Below are positions 12,716 through 25,639 of a DNA stretch of 64,000 bases, piece by piece. Under the pieces are notes generated by a model. The model did not search any database, was not told the DNA's origin, and saw nothing but the letters and a program-made list of their open reading frames with translations. How positions within the stretch are numbered: position 1 is the first letter of the stretch; each line of letters begins with the position of its first letter. The DNA is from Oikopleura dioica. Taxonomy: Eukaryota > Chordata > Appendicularia > Copelata > Oikopleuridae. Position numbers and translations under genes: made by a program. The stretch covers positions 14,829,208-14,893,207 of the forward strand of contig OU015568.1 of the NCBI GenBank assembly GCA_907165135.1, written 5' to 3'.

Positions 12716-13405
12716 AGGCTGCCGACTCAGCTAATAAAATTAAAATTGAAAATTAAAAGTGAAGCAAAAATCGTTTTTATGGTCCGATCTTGGTCTGGGA
12801 AGTTGAGTTTCTAACGCTAGAATCAAAAATATTAATTATCAAATGAAAAAAATATGTTACATGTGCAAATGGAACGTGTTGACCTGCGACGCGAGATCGT
12901 CACATTTTCGGCGTTTTCTAAAGTTTTGAAAAGAGTCAATTATGAAATAACTCGCTTGAATTTTAGCTTCTGTTGTGGTTCGTGAAGGTGCGAAGATAGG
13001 CTCAAGACGGGTGTCAAGTCCCTCTACCTCTGAAGAAGCTAAGGAGCTAAGGAAGTGGAGATAATGCATTGAGAGAGGAACACACACAGCGAAACGAAAC
13101 CATGTTCAAGGAGGGCTGAGCCATTCTCTACTAGGTGGCCCTAAAAACATAATTCCAAATAAATTTGAGCAAATTAACAGCGTCAAATAATGCTGGTTAA
13201 TCTACTTTGAAAGTAGTACTTTCCAGTGGCTTTCTCACAGACTGGAATTGTTTATCAAAGACAGTCTATGATTAAAAGTCTCTGAATTCCGCCCAAATTA
13301 CTTATTTGAAAATACCTTATCAACTCTTATCAAAATATAAGCGCTTTCAGCCAATCAAAACGCTCCTCGAACCCATCCAAAATAAAAAAAATAAAGGGCC
13401 CTTCT

Positions 13406-13446
13406 CCCTAACCCTAACCAACAGATTGAATCTCTGACCCTAACCC
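13406..13446. repeat. Two short telomere-like tracts
   Basis: CCCTAACCCTAACC at 13406-13419 and a second, shorter CCCTAACCC tract ending near 13446. Confidence 0.6.
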
Positions 13447-13988
13447 AAATCTTTGTTGGAACCTCTCTTATTCGAAAAGGAAAATATGAATCAGCCCGCT
13501 AAAAGGGGGGTGTCGTAAAAAGGCTGAACGGAACATTCAAAAGGAAAAAACAAAACAAAGGTGAATTCTTTATTTTTCAAAAATACAACAACATATCATT
13601 CTCTTTCCATAATTGGCCTTTTCCGCGAAATAATGAAGTCGATTAAAAATTGTTTGTGTTGGTCCAAATCAGCGTCAATTTGTCAATTACGATCCATAAT
13701 TGGTAATAATAGTCCATTCTTTTGGCTCGAGCAATTGATCACTTCTATTTACTAAGAGTTATTTAGGGATAAATAAAGCCACTACCACTACCATTGTAAT
13801 TCGCAATATGCTATTTACAATCGACAACTGTTACAGTTGTTTTAGCTTGTTTCAAAATTGAGTCCAGAGAGTCCAGTTTTTTTGGAGAGTATTTTTGAAA
13901 CATCGTGGTTACAAGATATATTCTCAAAATGATAAAATGCAAAACGCATAGTATTACCCCTGCGAGTTATTTATGCCCCTTTCTAACA

Positions 13989-16900
13989 TGCCGCTAGAGA
14001 CGGAAGTGAAACGATCAAGCGACATGTCAACACAAACCGATCTTCCCACAGAAATTCCTCAACCGCAGCAGATGTTATCGACGCCTTCTCAATGCTTTCT
14101 CCTTCAGTTATCCGGGTTGAAACGATAAATATTTTTCAAAAAAATGACTATTTGCTAAGTTTAACTTTCAAAGTTCTACCGGCTTTCAAAAAAATGATAA
14201 AACTCAGTTTTTTTCTATCCTGGGCTCCGAAACCTGTGTAGAAAACCTGAGTCAGGGTCCTAAAAGATCTTTGAGAAAAGCGGCAAAGCGGCTTTCTTAA
14301 TTAAGAAGCCGCAAAGCGGCTTCGCCATAATCACCAATTTTGACGAAGCTTTTCTCAGGTTTTCTCAGTACCCTGACTCAGGTTTTCTGAACAGGTCTCT
14401 GTAGAAGCCAGTTTCAACCCGTTTCAAGCCCCAAGTTTGCAACGTTTTGGAAAACTCGCTGGAAGCTACCCTCAGACTCAGCGGCGAGTCCCTCCAGAAA
14501 TTTCTTCCTTACAATGGTAAATTTTCAAGGCCAGGAAAAATGAGGAAATTTTATTCTAGGAAGCGATTTGCGATCGCGAAAACGCGACCGCTCAGCGTTG
14601 GACTTGTCGAGCTCGCTTGAATTTTCGGAATTTTTACGAAGCTCTCAAGAACGCTCGGCTCGAAACTCGACGGCCGATTCTTTCTGCCATTCGAATGCAT
14701 TCACGCACTCCCACCAGGCGACGACTTTTGGCTTCAATCCGGCGCACAGTCACAGTCAAATGCAAATGCCGATTACCCATATGCAAGCTTATCAAAATAG
14801 TAAGTTTCATTCAAGTAATGATTTAAGCGAATTTTAGCGAATTCAATTAACTCAAACTAGGAAAGTATCAATTGGCCAATTGGTTTTGTTTCGCGGCGAA
14901 ACTTTTGCCTATTATTTTCACGATTGTTTCGAGTGCTTAGTAAACGGGGGAGAACAAGATGTCCGACTAAGACTCGTTTATTTTCCTTCAATGAAAAACA
15001 TATCTTGTACGGACGTAGAAAAGACCAACATTTCAATGACTTTGCTATTTTAACCAGAGTTGCAAATTTTGCTTTATTTTTGCTGAGCTGAGCTGATCTG
15101 AGTAAAAATTTCTCTGATCGGAGCTGAGCTGAGCAGACCTTTTTTTAAGCTGGTTGAGCTGAGCGTACCCTAATTAGAGCTGAGCGGACCTGGTTGAGCA
15201 GAGCTGAGCTGAGCTTTTTTTACTGTATTTTAGTAAGTGATAAGTAAAGTGATAATTGTCTGAGCTGAGCAGAACAGATCACGGTCGAGAATAATTGAGC
15301 TGAGCTGAGCTGAGTGAAAATAGTGTGAGCTGAGCTGAGAAGATCATATCATTTTCAAAAATCACTGAGCTGAACTGAGCGACTGCTCAGCTCAGTCAGC
15401 TAGCTTAGCTCATTGAGCTCAGCAAATTTGAAACTCTGATTTTAACACATTAAAAATATATAAATTATGCTTTACTTAGTTTAAAAAATTATCATGATAA
15501 CTCATTAATTTTTTTTGGCTATATGATTTGCCCTAAAAAGGATCGCACGATAAATAAAATAATACAAAAATAAGTGACGCAAGAAGCAGGAGTGCTTATT
15601 CATTCAGCCACGATCCGCTTACGTTTAATATCGGAAATTCAAGAATTTAATTTTCAGTGTATCAGCAAGCAAACGTTTATGCAGCCTCTCATCCCGTGAC
15701 GCCAAAGCTTGAGCCGGGCGCAACTCAGCAAAACGCGCATTTGACAGTCGAAAGTGACGAGCAATTCTCCTGCAATTGGGGTAGCTGCGCTGTCGTTCAT
15801 CACCAAATCAACGATCTCGTCGAGCACATCAACAAAGATCACTTGGAAAGAGATGGAAGAAGAGACCTTGTTTGTCATTGGCAGGGTTGTTCAAGGGGCA
15901 AGAAACCGTTCAAGGTAAGATCGTTTAATAACATTTAAAAGCTTAGTTTATTTTCAAAATTTTCTCAAAAACGCCACGGTTAAATTCAAATCCCATGAGC
16001 AGAAGATTCGACTCCTCCCTGTTGATATAACGACACTTATTACGTGCACGACAAAATTTCGGAAATTTTGAAAACTCGAAACTTCCTGTTTCAAAGTAGC
16101 CTTTTTGGAAGTCCGGAATTAAGTCACTTTATTTTGTTATGTAGGGATTTTGTTTACAATTTATTTACCGCAATTAATCGCATAAAATGGCCAAGAGGTG
16201 GCGCTATTTTTAGAAAAGCGCCATCAGCTTTGATTTGATTGGTTGAGCGAAAATTAAGGGCTCTTACCTAAAAAAAGGCTTTTTTTGGAAAAATTCGAAA
16301 AATAAAAGAGACTGTATAATTCTGGTACTGTAGTTGGCTGTGTTTGCAATAACTGAGTATTGTTAGAAAGCAACGAATAAGAGGTTCGGGGGATTCAGAC
16401 AGAAACATACGATTTGTTGGTTTTTAATCTAACTGGCTTGTTTCAGGCATTATACATGTTGCGGATTCATATGCGTAGCCACAGCGGCGAAAAACCTTGC
16501 GAATGCCCGTATCCCGGCTGCGGAAAACGTTATTCACGTCACGAAAACTTGAAAACTCACATGCGCAGCCACACAAACGAGCGACCTTACGAGTGCCAAA
16601 TGCCAGGTTTGAGACCCTTTTTTCTTTTTTTTGATAATCTAAGATTTAAGATTTTCAGCTATAAATCAAGTGATATATAATTGAAAAATAAGCGGCCTTG
16701 GAATTTTTATTTTTCCGTTAGAAACTGTTCAATGTGTGTAAATTAGTGATAACATGATTCAAGGGTGCCACAAAACATTTACGAACGCATCGGATCGGGC
16801 CAAACACCAAAACAGGACTCATACGACTGAGAAGCGCTACATTTGTGATTTTCCAAACTGCGAGAAGAGATACACAGATCCAAGGTAAAAACCATCATTC

Positions 16901-19405
16901 TTTCAGAAACAAGATGATAAATTGTGGGGGAGACCAAAGATGGTCAAGCCAAAAATGCTCGGCGGTCAGAAACAATAGATAATGACTAAATTAGCTTCGT
17001 CACTGAAATTCCGAACTTGACCGCAGTTCAATTTTGAATAAGAAAAGTTTGATGTAATCTGATTGAAAAATCGGTAAAATTTCATGCTCAGTAATTTTAT
17101 ATTCGTTTGATTGAACTAAAAATCAACGACTCAACGTGAGTCACTGAAGTTCATTCCTCTAACTGTATTTCTAAATCCACTATAAAAATCTCCTTGTAGC
17201 TCGCTGCGAAAACACAAGAAAACAGTGCACGGAGATGACTCCCATCGTCCACCAAATCGAAAAATTCGAAAAACAGAGCCGAAGCCAGACTCGATGGGGC
17301 AGTTCACAACTCAAGCGCAGCGGAAAATCTCCACTTACCAACCAAAAACCCGTCCTAGCACAGTCCTCGGTTAGTTATCCCTCCAATTGGATACGTAAAA
17401 ACGATTAATTCAGGTTCAACCGGCTCTCCAATGGGCCAAGATTCGGGAATGGAACGCGACGGCTCTGGATCGGACATCGTCGTTGATCGACTTCATGGCA
17501 CCGCTGCTACTGGCGACGTGATGACAGTAACGCAGCAAAGTTCCAAGCTATCCGTAGTTGGTCAACGAGCACGATCTGTTTTCAAAAATTTGAAAACGGG
17601 CGTCAGCAGCTTGATGAGCCAGAAGAAAGATTCCGCGATTTATATGTCCGAATCAATGCAGAGGTACTTTTTTATTGCTCATTCGTGAATTAAAATATAT
17701 TCAGTAGTTCTGAATGCGATTTGAACCAGGAGGAATCATCGATTTCTGGATCCCCTAGCAAGGAAAAGGTCCTTACAACATGTGAAATGCAATAGTTTTT
17801 AGCGTGAACTTGAATTTAAAGCTTAACCCATCCTTTAATTCGGAGCAGAAAATGCAGTTTTTTAAAGGTTTCAGCATTTACTCCTCTAATTAAAAAGATT
17901 ATCCTACTTGACCTTAAGCAACAGCCGCTGAAAACCATAATAAGCGCTGAGCAACGGTACCAGGAATGGAATTAATTTTTACGAAATAAATAAATTAAAG
18001 ATTGAATTGATTAATTAAGCTTGGTTTTGCTTCGGATTTGTCACGTTTTTGCTGGATAATTAGCGGCGTTTTGGACAATAATAAGCTTGAATCGCATCTG
18101 TTTGACCCGAAACAAGGGTGGGAAGATTTGATAATTGCTCCATTCTCATCTTCAGAATACAATAATTATCCTTTTTTTTTATTTGAAAAATATCAATTTT
18201 AAATTCCAAAAAAGCTTGAAAATCTGCACAATCGAAGCCAAAATCTCCCCCCAACTCCCTCCGCTGCTTCTAGCAGCTATGTCCCCTCAGTCGACGAATA
18301 CTGGCAAGATCCCTCATCACCATCCTGGCCGATTTCGCCCAAAAACCAGCAAAAACAAAGCCCGACTGCTCCTGCGCAAGCTCCGCGGCTTCACGAATTG
18401 GAGCCGCTCTCTTGCAAATCCGAGCGAAAAGAAAATCCATGCCATTCGCTTGGAGCCCCTCAGCGTGATTTTCATCCCGCAAATCAAACTGCAAACCGAA
18501 ACCATTGGATGGCAATGATGGGGCATCATTCTCCGCACCCAGCAGCGTCGCCCTCAAATTACGGCGCTTATCCATCGCCACCTCCTCAAGCCGAAAGTAA
18601 TCCATACGTCCATTACCAACCACAAGGTCCCGCGATGGGCTATCATCATCCGTGGGGACAACCTTGGCCGTACAGTCCTTCTAGCGACCCAAATTCGCCT
18701 TCCAATTATCCGATGAGTACTGTTTTCAACCCAGAAGGTACGTATCCTAACGTGAGAAACTTCAATGTTTTTTTGATTACTTAGTAAAAAGAAAAACCGT
18801 ATTTTTATTCGGAAAGAAAAAAACAAGGTGGAAGATTGTTTTACTCACTACAAAGGAACAATTTGCTGAGCGGCCGATCCACGTTTTCAAAACATTCAGG
18901 ATCTTAAATGTCTAAATTTCGTAGAGAGCTATTAAAACGAACGACTTTTAGGAGCATCATAACAAATATCTATTTCTTATTCCCTTTATTAAATTAACGA
19001 AACCAAAAAACGACGATTTTATAAAGGAATACCATGTTTTCCTTCTTTTGTTAAAAAATTTACTTATATTATAAATTATTGTAACAAAATATAAATTATT
19101 ATTTATATTTTTTTTTATTTTTTTATATCATAAAAAATATTTTTTTTTTCTAATTTTTTTATTTGATAAAAAATTTATTTTATAAAAAATTTTATATTAT
19201 ATTATATTATATTATATCATTAAAAAATTTATTAAATTTATTTATTTTTTAATTTTCTTTATTTGAAAAGTAAATTTTATCCAAAAATTCAGGCTTCAAT
19301 AAAATGAATGTGATGACCCGAGAAGGCCTGTGGCAAATGTACAACCGAGAAAACAATCTCTACAGTCAGATGCTTTCGGACCAGAATCGACAGAAGCAGA
19401 GCTAG
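13989..19405 (+). CDS. Gli: Gli-family five-zinc-finger transcription factor
   Basis: Exons: about 13989-14130, about 14405-14518, 14560-14799, 15658-15914, 16447-16606, 16764-16884, 17200-17369, 17414-17663, 17705-17768, 18215-18737 and 19293-19405; from 14560 on all joins keep phase at GT-AG. The finger array runs from 15.75 to 17.25 kb with five C2H2 fingers. Signatures specific for Gli/Ci rather than Glis or Zic are [42 protein letters not shown] and the extended KKTVHG after the fifth finger. Gli proteins bind GACCACCCA-type sites and act at the end of Hedgehog signalling. The N-terminus is Ser-rich; the C-terminal exon is Pro/His/Tyr-rich, as in an activation region. The start ATG at 13989 and the first join are tentative because a repeat lies in that intron. 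Confidence 0.85.
14231..14392. repeat. Inverted-repeat element in a Gli intron
   Basis: The ends are inverted copies of AGAAAACCTGAGTCAGGG (left about 14238, right about 14366-14384). Between them is an AAGCCGC-type double hairpin like that at 12.6 kb. No clean target duplication was found. It resembles a MITE with palindromic core. Confidence 0.55.
15055..15438. mobile_element. hAT-like MITE with 8-bp target duplication, GAGCT-rich core
   Basis: The element starts CAGAGTTGCAAATTT and ends AAATTTGAAACTCTG, an imperfect terminal inverted repeat. The flanks are the exact 8-bp direct repeat ATTTTAAC (15047-15054 and 15439-15446). The interior is a run of degenerate GAGCT/GCTGA units on both strands. 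8-bp duplications are typical of hAT transposons; no transposase is present, so it is non-autonomous. It lies in the 14800-15657 intron of the Gli gene. Confidence 0.75.
18960..19285. repeat. AT-only low-complexity stretch in the last Gli intron
   Basis: More than 200 n of almost pure A/T, including several ATATT-type repeats around 19190-19215, between the last two Gli exons. Confidence 0.6.
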
Positions 19406-19851
19406 AATAATTGTGACACTGAAATTGAAAGTTCATTTGCTGAAAGAAAATTATGTTCAGAGCTGCGTATACTGCCGCGAATTAATAAAATATGAGAAAA
19501 ATTCAATTTTTTTTTTATTCTAAAAAATGTATTCTTAAAAAATATATTTTCATGATTGAAAATATTTTTCATAATCAGGACGATTTGTCAACACTCTAAA
19601 ATATTTGCTCAGATAAAAATCGTTCTAGCAAGCCGCAAAACTACAACGAAAAACACCCCTACGTCTTCAAAAAGAATCTTCAAAAAAGTTTCGCGCGCGA
19701 AACATTCAATCGCGCCGTGGCGATCAAGACCGCTCATGGTGGCGCTAAGGTCGGCGCGGCGCTCTTATATTTTTTATAGATTTAAAAATTATTGTTTTCT
19801 GGTTCTCATTATCAAAAACCAAGTCTAACCATCAGTCTTTTTCTCGAATAG

Positions 19852-22800
19852 ATGGTCGGGCTTTGGCTTCTTCTTTTTATACGTAAGTTTCAAGCAAAAA
19901 AAAAGAGAGATCTCAAAAAAATTATCCAAAAATGTCGACAAAAATGTCGACAAAAATCGACAATGCAAACCCTAAATTGTCGACAAATGTTAAAATTAGA
20001 CTTAATAGGAGTAGGGCATTGTCGACAATTTAGGGTTTCCATCTCGAAAAATTTTCGATAAAATTGTTCAATCAAAAATTTAGACGAGAGCCATGGTCTC
20101 TCAAAACTCGAAAGAGACCTTTTCAACGATGCCTGTGTCCCAAAAACAGAAGAAGACTTCCAAATCCTAGAGAAATTCATCGTCCCTCACGAAGACCGAC
20201 CCGATTTCTTCATCAACAACCCAGCCACGAACAACCAGCTCAAAACCAAATTCAACGGCCGCTCCTATGCCAAATCCAACGGCTACTGCGACATCGGGAC
20301 ATTCGACAGCTGGCAAAGCTGTAGCGAAGTCGGCGAGTGTTACGAAGATTGCTGGGACGGAAAGTGCCACGAGTTCAAGAAAAACGGCACGACTCCCTTT
20401 CCGAAAAACTTTTCCGAAGATGGAAAATGCCGGGAAAAAATGCTGCTGTGCGCGAAACAATGTGCAGACAATCCAGACTGCGACGCGTTCTCGTTTTTGA
20501 TGCTGGAGAAGTCGAGCTACTATCAAGTGTTCAGATGCAACCTCATGGCCGGAGGGCTCTGTAAACCATCAACTATTGATCCAATTCCACCACGCGCTGT
20601 CTATCACGTCAAAAGATCCTTCTACGAGACATTGAAACCAGAACAGCTAGAAAATGACGACTCCTTGCAGCAATTTTGGACATCGTGGAGCCAGTGCCAA
20701 ACCAAGGCAAAGTGCGGAGAAGGAGTCGAAAACAGATCGAGGCGGAAAGAAGATGGCGGAAAGCAGTGGAATGCAAGAAAGTGCCATCAAATGACAAGTA
20801 CTGGAGAGCCGATTCTCTGTCCGAAAGAAATCGTACTTCCCACAATCGCTCATGGCCTGACTCAATGGTCTGAATGGGGATCCTGTTCAAAAACCTGCTT
20901 TGACCCGTTCCGAAAAACTTTCACAGAAAAAGGCCAGCGATTGAGAACCAGATCTTGTGGAACCTGCCAAAATCCCGATTCGTCCAATTTCTGCGAAAAC
21001 CCAAGTAACTTGCTGTTTTCCGAAGAAAAAGAAGGGCAAGACCTGCCATATTGTGAAGGAGAAAAAGTCGAAATAGAAGAATGCAACGTCCACCAATGCC
21101 TTCCGCACTCGAACCTCGGTTGGGCCGAAGATGGCAAAACTAGGGACTATTATAAAGTCGAAGGTTGGGCAACTGCGCCAGAAAATTCCGAAACCGACAA
21201 CGCCCAGTTTCAAGGAAAATGCCCAAATTACGCGACTGATGCTTACAAAAGTGTCCTAATCAATGGGGATGTTCGAAGAAACCTGAACGCAAAGATCAAT
21301 CGAAAGAGAAAAGCTGCTTTTGCAGAGTGCATGAAATTGTGCCGCAACGAGTCTGCCAAGTGCAAGGCTGTTACGTTCAAACTTGAATTCGACAGCGAGA
21401 GCGGCAGCCCTAATTGTTTCCTTCACGAGACCAGGTGCCACGAGAGCAGCGATTTCACAACAGACGATGCGCAAGTTTGGTACGCTTACAAAAACCACTG
21501 CTTTGCGAAAAACTTCTGCGCTCACGCAGGTGACAATTGGCGATCCAAATGCGACGCGTCCGGAGAATTCGCCTATCCAAACTTGCCCAAGTGCTCTTGT
21601 CAGGGATCGAAAGACAAGCACACGTCTGGGCGATTCTTCGGAAACGCTCTTGGATGGCGAGAATTCAACGAAACAACTAACATGTACCAGCCGCGAATTC
21701 CCGCACCGAAATTTTACAATGAAAAACAGTACTCTCGAATTTTCAACACTGAATCCACGACTGAGCAATATTTGCAAGCCTACGAAGATAATCTGCTGAT
21801 GTGTCACAGTAAGTCCAATTTTCAGAAAAAGAGACTCTTGAAATGAACTTCTCGATCATTTTTTCTATTTAAATTAAGCTTGATATGATAATTATATAAC
21901 AATAAGGTTAAATCAGCGCGCAAAATGGCTCAATTTCAAAGTATTATAAAATAATTATCGCGATTGTATTTTTGCCAAGCGATTAGTTCATCATTGAGAC
22001 AAGAATTATAATCATCATTCAAGAGCAAAAACAGATAGCTCTTAATTTTCCTTTCCGCTAGAATGTAACAACACGTTGTTATAATTCAATTTCTTAGACC
22101 CTTGCGCCCATCATCGTTGTGGAGAAAACAGCATCTGCGAACTAGACGCAACCGAGACGACTGGATATCGTTGCAACTGCAAACACCCTTACATAATCAA
22201 TCCAGAGTTTGACTACAACCACAATGCTTGCGTCCAAAACATGGACAATCGAAACGTGCGCGCCGACTTTTCAGACAGCAAAATTCTCTTTGGCGGCGGC
22301 TGGCATCGTCAACCACCACCTGGATTTCAAATCAACGACGAACCAATGCCCAGCGATAGATACTACGGCCTTGAGTCGACGGACGAGCCCGGAACGGTCC
22401 AAATCATGCATTTGAAGAATCACGCTCCCAGTCCAACAAGAGAACAAAGAATTGGAAAATTTTACGGCTGCATGATGCACCTCGACGAAAAATCAGTCAT
22501 GTTGGCTGGAGGAAAATGGGGAGACAGTTTCAACCAGTACGACGATCAAACATCCGTCTTCCGATTTAACAACCACGTCAGCGATGGAAAATGGATCGAC
22601 ACCCAGGGTAACGAAATGCAAAGCTCTCCTGAATCCTGCCAAGGCGAGAGCGGCTGCGTCAGGGGAAATGATTGGCCAGATCTTCCTTCAACCTCAGTTC
22701 TTCGTTGCGAAGGACAATGTCGAAATGGCGAAGCGGGAGTAGGCCCGACCAATGTTTATTGGATAGCAGAGTATTGCTACATCAAAACCGAGTTCTTCAA

Positions 22801-24813
22801 CAGCGAATCAAGAAATATGGAAGAGATGGAATTTAATCTCTGTGAATACAAACTCGTTGCGGACGAAGAAAACGGAGAATTCGTCCCAAAACTCGGCGGA
22901 AAATACAGATCCGAAAAGCAACCAGAAGCTGTCTGGCGATCGAATGTTGCTGATTACCAACGTGCGTTCTTGAACACGACTGGTGAAAAATTCCGAGGAA
23001 AACTCAACCGAATCAAATGGAGTGAAAACGAAGACGTAACGAACAACAGAACAACGGAACATGTTTGGAAAGATTACCCAAGCCCAGAACTCTTTTCTCC
23101 CGCTGTTGGCCCCCAAGATCCAGTTAAAAAATTCTACAGAGGTTCAAATTTCATCGACGTGCTGATCAAAGAAGCAAGAAACAACAACGCCCAAGGACAG
23201 CCTGTTTGCGGAATTCTCGGTGATAGAGCTTATCTTGGCTCTGGAACCGGCGGTTTTTTGTACTCGATCCCTCGAAATGCATCTCAGCTGTCTATGGAGC
23301 CAGTTTGGCGAAGAGAAAATTCATCACGATTTCCTCAAGCGTACAGTAGAGTCGACGGAAGAAGATGCACCGCTCGAAGAATCCCGGATAAGGATACTTA
23401 CGATCTGTTCCCAATTCAGCGACAGTCTCTCGGAATTGCTTCTACAACGGAAGGTCTCTGGATGCTCGGTGGTCTGGTTCATCCATCAGCTGACGTAGAA
23501 AACACCCTCGGCAACATCAAGTACGCAGATGTCGAAGGATGCACCAAAGGCGCGATGTACAGCGATGTCTGGGTGTTCAACCCTCGAGGCTGGAATCGAC
23601 AGGCAGTTCTCGGCGACGCGGCGGAAAAATACAAAGGACAAAGCGCAAGACAAATTCTTCCCGAAAGATACGGTTTCGGAGATGGAATCGACGAAAAACC
23701 CTTCCCTCAGAGCTTCGAGGACTTTACCTTGTGGGACGAAGAATCTTCAGAGAATGGACTGACAATCCAACGAGCAGAAGAAGAGGGTTGGGAATGTTCA
23801 GCTGTTCAGGGCGGCTGGTGTAGAAAGCCGTTTTTACCACATCATACAAAAGGTAATTGCGACCCTAAAAATCCTCTCCCCTAAAAATCCTATCTAGCGC
23901 CTGAAGTTGTGACTCTCTGTTTCGAATACGACGAAGGAGAGGAAATCTATCAGCCAGAGCACGTCGATGTTTTCGGTAACACGTACTGGGGCCAACCTAA
24001 AAAGACGCAAAAAAGACCGCGAGTATGTTCAATCGAAGAAACTAAAAACGACGATAACGATTGCATCTGCTACCTCTTTGCTGTCGGCGGCCAAGCTGGG
24101 CGCAAAATGCCCCGAATATGGTAAAATTGATTTTCAACAATTGAATATTTTTTCGATGAAATTTTTTGATCCCTTTTTTCTAGAGCGGCTTCCGAAGAGA
24201 AGTCTTCTACCTAGAAATCCGGCGCGCAGATGGCACTTATGGATCCGATCGTCCAAAATACTCCTCTTCTGTTTCTGAAAACTGCCCGAATGCGGAGAAG
24301 CTCCATGCTGAAGATGCAGATCTTGTCGTCGATGAAACATCTGCCGTCGCCGACTTCAGTGAATGCACCGACTCTTGCTCCAGCGAAACCTGCAATAGAA
24401 AATGGGACAAGACCCTACTCCGGCGAAAGTGGCACGAAGCAGGGCGAATTCGTTTCCCAAGATTGGGATTTTTGTCCGGAACGCTCAAGGGCGAGATCTT
24501 CCTCTGGGGCGGCGAGTGCGCTGGATTCTCCAAAGACGACGGAAAATCGGCAAATATGGAGCTCAACGGCACCTGCCGAAGTTGCTACAAGACGCATTTG
24601 TGCAAGGCGAAAATCGACGAGAACGGAGTCGCGGACAATCAAGACTACATGGAGCGCTTCGTCATTTTCCGAATGAACAAAGCCGGCTTCTTATTCGGAG
24701 CGCCACGGCATGTCGAAATGAAGGGTTGGTATCCGGGAACTGTGACAAATGACGAGTCTCAAGTTTCGCAGCAATTCTCGGCCATCAACAACAATAACGC
24801 GTTTTACAGTTAG
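19852..24813 (+). CDS. Large secreted multidomain protein with TSP1, EGF-like and kelch-like regions
   Basis: Exons 19852-19882, 20084-21808, 22098-23852, 23898-24120 and about 24186-24813 give roughly 1,450 residues. The start is the ATG of a signal peptide (MVGLWLLLFI). Next comes a cysteine-rich, PAN-like region (CDAFSFLMLE), then two thrombospondin type-1 repeats (WTSWSQC near residue 210; WSEWGSCSKTC near 270), another Cys-rich block, an EGF-like module at the start of exon 3 (CAHHRCGENSICEL, about residue 590), and a long C-terminal half with kelch/propeller-like strands (MLAGGKWGD, LWMLGGL, LFAVGG, FLWGGE). No membrane anchor is seen, so it is probably an extracellular-matrix or house/tunic protein. 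The fourth-fifth exon join has two possible AG acceptors (before 24184 or 24186); the latter avoids a stop. I do not recognise an orthologue. Confidence 0.8.
19966..20040. repeat. Inverted repeat in the first intron of the secreted-protein gene
   Basis: CAAACCCTAAATTGTCGAC at 19966-19984 faces GTCGACAATTTAGGGTTTC at 20021-20039, with 36 n between. Further GTCGACA units precede it. It would form a strong hairpin in the intron transcript. Confidence 0.6.
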
Positions 24814-24956
24814 AAGCAACCTTTGTGCAAACAAAATGCCTGTAAAATAAGTCTGTTAAATATTCTGTAATTATTACTGTACATAAATCTATCGACGGTT
24901 TCTTTTCAATAAAGGACCAAACTTATAAGTCTCATGTGTTTTATTCGTGAAAATAA

Positions 24957-25259
24957 TCATTTACATAAAATATAATAACAAATAATATCAAAAATATCGA
25001 AGGTACACCAATCTTCGTAGCAATTGTCGCAGCATCCGTCTGAACAAAAATATAGAATTTCAAGAAATTCGATAAAAATGAAATCTCCTCGATTTCCATC
25101 AGCAACATTACCGTCATCATCATCGATATCAATCGTAGTCGAGGTGGTAGTAGATGAAGTGCATGAAACTTAATAAAAATTAACTAAAATTTCGTCTTTT
25201 TCTCCACTCTTAAAACCTTCAGCAGAGGATTTTGGTTTCACTTCATTTTTCCGACCCAT
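24957..25259 (-). CDS. Tiny hypothetical protein, 60 residues, three exons
   Basis: Read on the minus strand as 25259-25217, 25168-25112 and 25039-24957, with both introns in phase 1 and GT-AG ends (donors GTTTTA and GTAATG). The product begins MGRKNEVKPKSSAE, continues with a Ser/Thr run and an Asp run, then a Cys-rich, aromatic tail (GCCDNCYEDWC) ending LCK. No signal peptide is seen. The exon structure, phases and composition match the next upstream tiny gene (25640-25903), so the two look like tandem duplicates. It is convergent with the large secreted-protein gene, only about 140 bases from its stop. Confidence 0.55.
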
Positions 25260-25639
25260 TTTAGCTTCTCAAAAATGCTTCACTCTCCTGCTTGGTACCT
25301 GCAAATCAAAGCGTGATAATAAATAGAGGAAGGTGACATTTAAACTGGCAAATAAAATGTACTCAAGGACCAAAATGAAATTTGGAGAAGATTTTCCTGC
25401 AGAATACTGTCGCCGCTATGTACTCAAATGGCGAAATAAAATGACGAAAATAGAGTTTAACAACTTTCCGTAGAGTTAAAGCCATACGTTGCTATAGCAT
25501 AGGCGATAGTTATTGCGATCTGTAGAAAATAATAATGTTTCTATCGCAACTCTCGAGTCTGAACTCGCAAATTTTTTTGAAGAATTTTTTATGCCAGATG
25601 ATGATTCATTATCAGGACAGCAAACGTACAGGACGCCTC

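Larger units (their letters stand above)
12063..13988. other. Intergenic, repeat-bearing
   Basis: No supported gene. It contains telomere-like tracts (12154-12173, 13406-13446), the GC-rich palindromes at 12596-12715, and a short palindrome around 12395-12420. A minus-strand open frame over the palindromes is a by-product of the repeat. Confidence 0.5.
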
